A stretch of 64,000 bases of DNA, from assembly GCA_026874595.1 (NCBI GenBank), contig CM049316.1, positions 43,541,695-43,605,694 of the forward strand, in the 5' to 3' direction. This document shows, in pieces, positions 61,101-64,000 of the stretch. The position numbers were made by a program, and so were the translations under genes. Position 1 is the first letter of the stretch. The number at the start of each line of letters is the position of its first letter. Under the pieces are notes generated by a model. That model had not been told where the DNA came from, ran no database searches, and saw only the letters and a list, made by a program, of their open reading frames with translations. Source of the DNA: Sipunculus nudus. Lineage: Eukaryota; Annelida; Sipuncula; Golfingiida; Sipunculidae.

Positions 61101-61860
61101 ACATGCACCAGTATAATAAAAAATAAAGAAAAAGTGAAATTAAACCTGTTCTTCTGATAGCCATGCATTTGCTAAGAGTCTGACAATAAATCCTTATAGT
61201 TTTACCTGTTATTTTTCAGTAGTAAGCTGTGTTTTCATTCAAATCTGCAAGTCTTGTGCACATCCCTAGTGTGTAGTAACGTTTGAGATTGAGTTCTGCA
61301 TTCTGGATTGGCTGGTCTCTGCTGTTGGGTCCGGTGTCAGTGCCTGGCCTGCTCAGGGCTTTATTGGTGTGGGTGCTGTGGCTTTCCTCTGTCACTGGTG
61401 CGGGATAAACAGAGGTGGCTTTTCAGGGCTCCCTGCTTGGCTTGGTCGCATCACATCTAATGGCTCATTCAAAATTATGCTTAAGGAGTGGCACTCCTGG
61501 AGTGCGCAAAGCTGTAGTCTTGACTACAGCAAAATGTAGCTGCTCGATAAAGCTAAAATATCTTCAGTCAGTCAGTCAGCCTAGTCTGTAGTGTACAAAA
61601 AATTGGAGTGCTCAGTTTAAGATGAAAGTATTTCATGTGTCAAGACAAACATGCTCAGTATACACATCCTTTCTTACAAAAGTGGACTGCAACTCTTGCC
61701 ATATATCTTGTTTGATTAAATAAAACCTGCAATTTTGCTCGCTGGACCCCAACAACGGTGTAATCGGTTATTTTTTATGAATATTACTCCCCATTTCATT
61801 TAAAGCTTGCTGTTCACCAACCTCATAAGTAGTACTTGAGATTTCTGGCTTTAAGTGCAT
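57041..61860. other. intergenic, largely unrecognised
   Basis: Contains (AT)n at 58060-58100 and a poly-C run at 58414-58436. A less AT-rich block at 58620-58700 includes the NRF1-like word TGCGCATGCGT (58666-58676), a possible promoter or first non-coding exon for the right-hand gene. The block 61263-61570 has repeat-like composition ending in (TCAG)n. No coding exon is convincing. Confidence 0.5.
58660..58680. promoter_or_regulatory. NRF1-like motif in candidate promoter
   Basis: TGCGCATGCGT at 58666-58676 matches the NRF1 palindrome that marks many housekeeping promoters. It is about 4.1 kb upstream of the next plus-strand coding exon. Function is inferred from the motif alone. Confidence 0.3.
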
Positions 61861-62259
61861 CAGGGTTAGGGCCAGGTACATAGTACCTAGGTACAGGTAC
61901 AGGTACTTATGAATTGGCCAGGCACATTTATGGGTACTTGATTTTCACAGAGTACCTAGGTACAGGTACAGGTACTTTAGAAAGTACCTAGGAAGTATAT
62001 TCTATATATAAGTATAAAGTATATTATCACGCTGATGGTTTGCTGATTTTTTTACAATACAGGTAACCAAATTTAATATTAAAAGAGAAAAAAAAATAAA
62101 AAAAAATGAAAATATACCCGGAGTATCTTGCACCAGGTACAGGTACTTTAGTTCCAGGTACAGGTACAAGGTACTTCCAACTCATGACTGGCGGGTACAG
62201 GTACTCTGAAATCTGTACCTAGGCACAGGTACAGGTACAAGTACCTGGCCCCAACCCTG
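61861..62259. mobile_element. hAT-like MITE with GTAC repeats
   Basis: 399 bp. TIRs CAGGGTTAGGGCCAGGTAC and GTACCTGGCCCCAACCCTG differ at one position. Flanks AAGTGCAT (61853-61860) and ATGTGCAT (62260-62267) match at 7 of 8. Both ends carry tandem ACAGGTACAGGTAC and GTACCTAGGTAC motifs. Confidence 0.8.
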
Positions 62260-62277
62260 ATGTGCATACATATTAAT

Positions 62278-62500
62278 GAACTGTTAGTAATTCCTGGTAA
62301 GAGAGGTTCTTACAGTACCTCTGTGATGGATGTATGACCTTGTCTATCTACTTGCTGTTCGTAAACATGGCACACGTGGCAAAGTTAACAAACAATATCC
62401 ATGTGGTTGGTTACATATATATGTGTGCAAGTTGAAAGGTCACTATTTGTAAAACACCAGTTTCAAAACTCTGGTTCGATTGACTTCCACTAAATGCCCT
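62278..62500 (+). repeat. dispersed ~240-bp repeat, copy 2
   Basis: Relative of 49755-49990, located between a hAT-like MITE and the first coding exon of the right-hand gene. Confidence 0.7.
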
Positions 62501-62679
62501 TATTGAATTTGTTTTATTATTTTGGACCCCCTCAGGTTATAAACACATGGATATTTAAAAAACTGTGGGCAGTGGGAGCGGCACTTTCTGGCCCCTTTTA
62601 ATAAAAGGTTCCATGGGATAATCTTTGATTAATTATAATAGACATAAGATATCCAAATAAGATTAAGATAACATGCATG

Positions 62680-62681
<2 letters not shown>

Positions 62682-62733
<52 letters not shown>
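62682..62733. repeat. (AT)n microsatellite
   Basis: About 26 AT dinucleotides, 49 bp before the acceptor of the right-hand gene's exon. Confidence 0.95.
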
Positions 62734-62738
<5 letters not shown>

Positions 62739-62781
62739 CTCCTGATTGCTGAATAGCTCTATTTGTATTGTTTATTTTCAG

Positions 62782-63890
62782 ATCTGTAATCAACAGTGAA
62801 AGTTGACGGAACAAGGGTAATCTTGTCATGGCAGCTGAGCCCAAGCAACCTCAGAAAGAGCAAACTGGACGACGAAACACAATTACCAACAGCAGAGTAA
62901 CAAAATCTAAAAGCAAGGGAAAAATCCCTTCGCTGTTTAGTCCTATAGCAACAAAAACTCGCAGCCGCAGTCTCCCAAATGCCAAAGTCTCATTCACTAA
63001 ATCATCTCCTAAAAATGGGTCTCCAGATAGTGTGACATCTAGTAAACACAGTGATTTTGTGTATTACACTGGAAACTCTCCTGCAAAACAAGACAGAACC
63101 AAGGCCTTGGCTAAGCGATCAGCAGTAGCAGTTACTGATATTAAAAAGATTTTGATACCTTTACAGAAAAAGACTTCAAGAGTAGTCATTAAGAAAGATG
63201 TTGGTGCAAGTGTTGCCAAATATTTAGCTAAAAAGCAGTCGGTTCGGCTTAACACAGTGAAAAATGCCCTGACCAAAAATAAACCAGTTAGGACAGGAGC
63301 TAAAACTAAGACACTGTTGTCTGATACCAAAAATAAGCTAGCTGTAAATAAGAAGATAGGAGAACAGAAAGTACACAAAGCTACGAGAACACGAATTAAG
63401 AAGTGTCCTAATGGTCCCCAAAAGAAAGCGGGAATCTCAAAAAAAGTGCCAAATCTACAAAAAAATGACAAAACATCAAAAGGTGCTGATAAACTGGTTA
63501 AAACAGAGACAGGTTCTGTCGCAGAGGGGAACAAGCAAAGCAAGGCAGCCAAGTCAAAACAAGATAAAGGTGTCCAGGGTAACACTAAACTGAAAAGTCC
63601 AAATAAAGTCAAGAGAGAAACTAAGGAATCTAGTCAGGGAACCAAGCCGCAAGATAATAGCAACAAAGAGAAGAAGAAACGCAAGCGTGAGAGTGCCAGT
63701 GATGATGATGATGAAAATATTCGTTATGCCTTTGCTGAGGGGTTTGATCCTGATACATGTCTCAAACCAAAAAAGAGAAAAAGTGACTCCCCAAATGGCT
63801 CTGTGGTTAACAGCAGAACAACCACGTCACCACACAAGTCACCACGTAAATTGCTACTAAAGGACTCTGTAAGGCCTAAAGGAACACCAG
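62782..63890 (+). CDS. first coding exon of an unrecognised basic nuclear-type protein
   Basis: Acceptor TTTATTTTCAG at 62771-62781, 46 nt of 5' UTR with an in-frame TGA at 62804, ATG at 62828 (G at -3, G at +4), then 354 codons plus one base to the donor CCAG/GTTTGT at 63890. The protein is very rich in K, S and T, without hydrophobic segments: probably disordered and nuclear. It has several basic clusters (KEKKKRKRE, KPKKRK), an acidic patch DDDDEN next to one of them, and SP/TSPHKSPRK motifs that could be kinase sites. I recognise no domain; it resembles the N-terminal tail of a chromatin or nucleolar protein. The open frame continues 34 codons past the donor but reads like intron. The rest of the gene is right of the window. 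Confidence 0.75.
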
Positions 63891-64000
63891 GTTTGTATCC
63901 TTTTGATTTTTTACTGTGTTTAAGCCACAGACAAATTGCACAAATCAGGAGTTATGCAAAACCAAGTTGGCTTAAACAGTTTACTTTTACCTGAACTAAA

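Noticed and set aside
63064-63612. 182-codon minus-strand open frame rich in L and F
   Set aside because: Antisense shadow of the K/S-rich coding exon 62828-63890; AAG/AAA codons read as L/F on the other strand.

Overview
This is a 64 kb window of intron-rich, AT-rich animal DNA. Two genes are read confidently through GT-AG exons, and a third starts at the right edge. Long repeat-filled introns, tRNA-derived SINEs, many hAT, pogo-like and Helitron-like non-autonomous elements, and Helitron-like elements with tandem-repeat cores (recalling the oyster 'pearl' elements) suggest a lophotrochozoan, probably a mollusc. The species cannot be fixed from the sequence alone.

Layout. (1) 603-37028, minus strand: DHX35, a DEAH-box RNA helicase of the spliceosome. 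Twenty coding exons join in frame into about 556 residues, from the start codon to just past the helicase core; the last ~150-170 residues lie left of the window. (2) 37029-40044: a promoter-like spacer between two divergent genes. (3) 40045-43487, plus strand: a four-exon MGAT4C-like N-acetylglucosaminyltransferase with a type II membrane anchor and two apparent 1-nt frame disruptions in its last exon. (4) 43488-62781: gene-poor DNA with nested transposons, minisatellites and microsatellites. (5) 62782-63890, plus strand: the first coding exon of an unrecognised, very basic, nuclear-looking protein that continues to the right.

The most striking content is repeats. DHX35 intron 9 holds a near-perfect 2.46 kb tandem duplication, each copy with a Helitron-like element inside. 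Intron 7 holds a ~5.9 kb element made of 16-17 copies of a 337-bp unit. These two elements appear to share terminal motifs while carrying unrelated tandem cores, so they look like one modular family. Intron 1 holds a nest: a 2.8 kb hAT-like element with a perfect 8-bp target duplication, containing a foldback element built of short G-run motifs (10-bp target duplication) and a second hAT-like element. Four introns carry a foldback structure 44-59 nt downstream of a 5' splice site.

No operon logic applies. DHX35 (nuclear RNA processing) and the glycosyltransferase (Golgi) are functionally unrelated neighbours in head-to-head orientation. No intact transposase, Rep/helicase, reverse transcriptase, true tRNA, rRNA or CRISPR array was seen.
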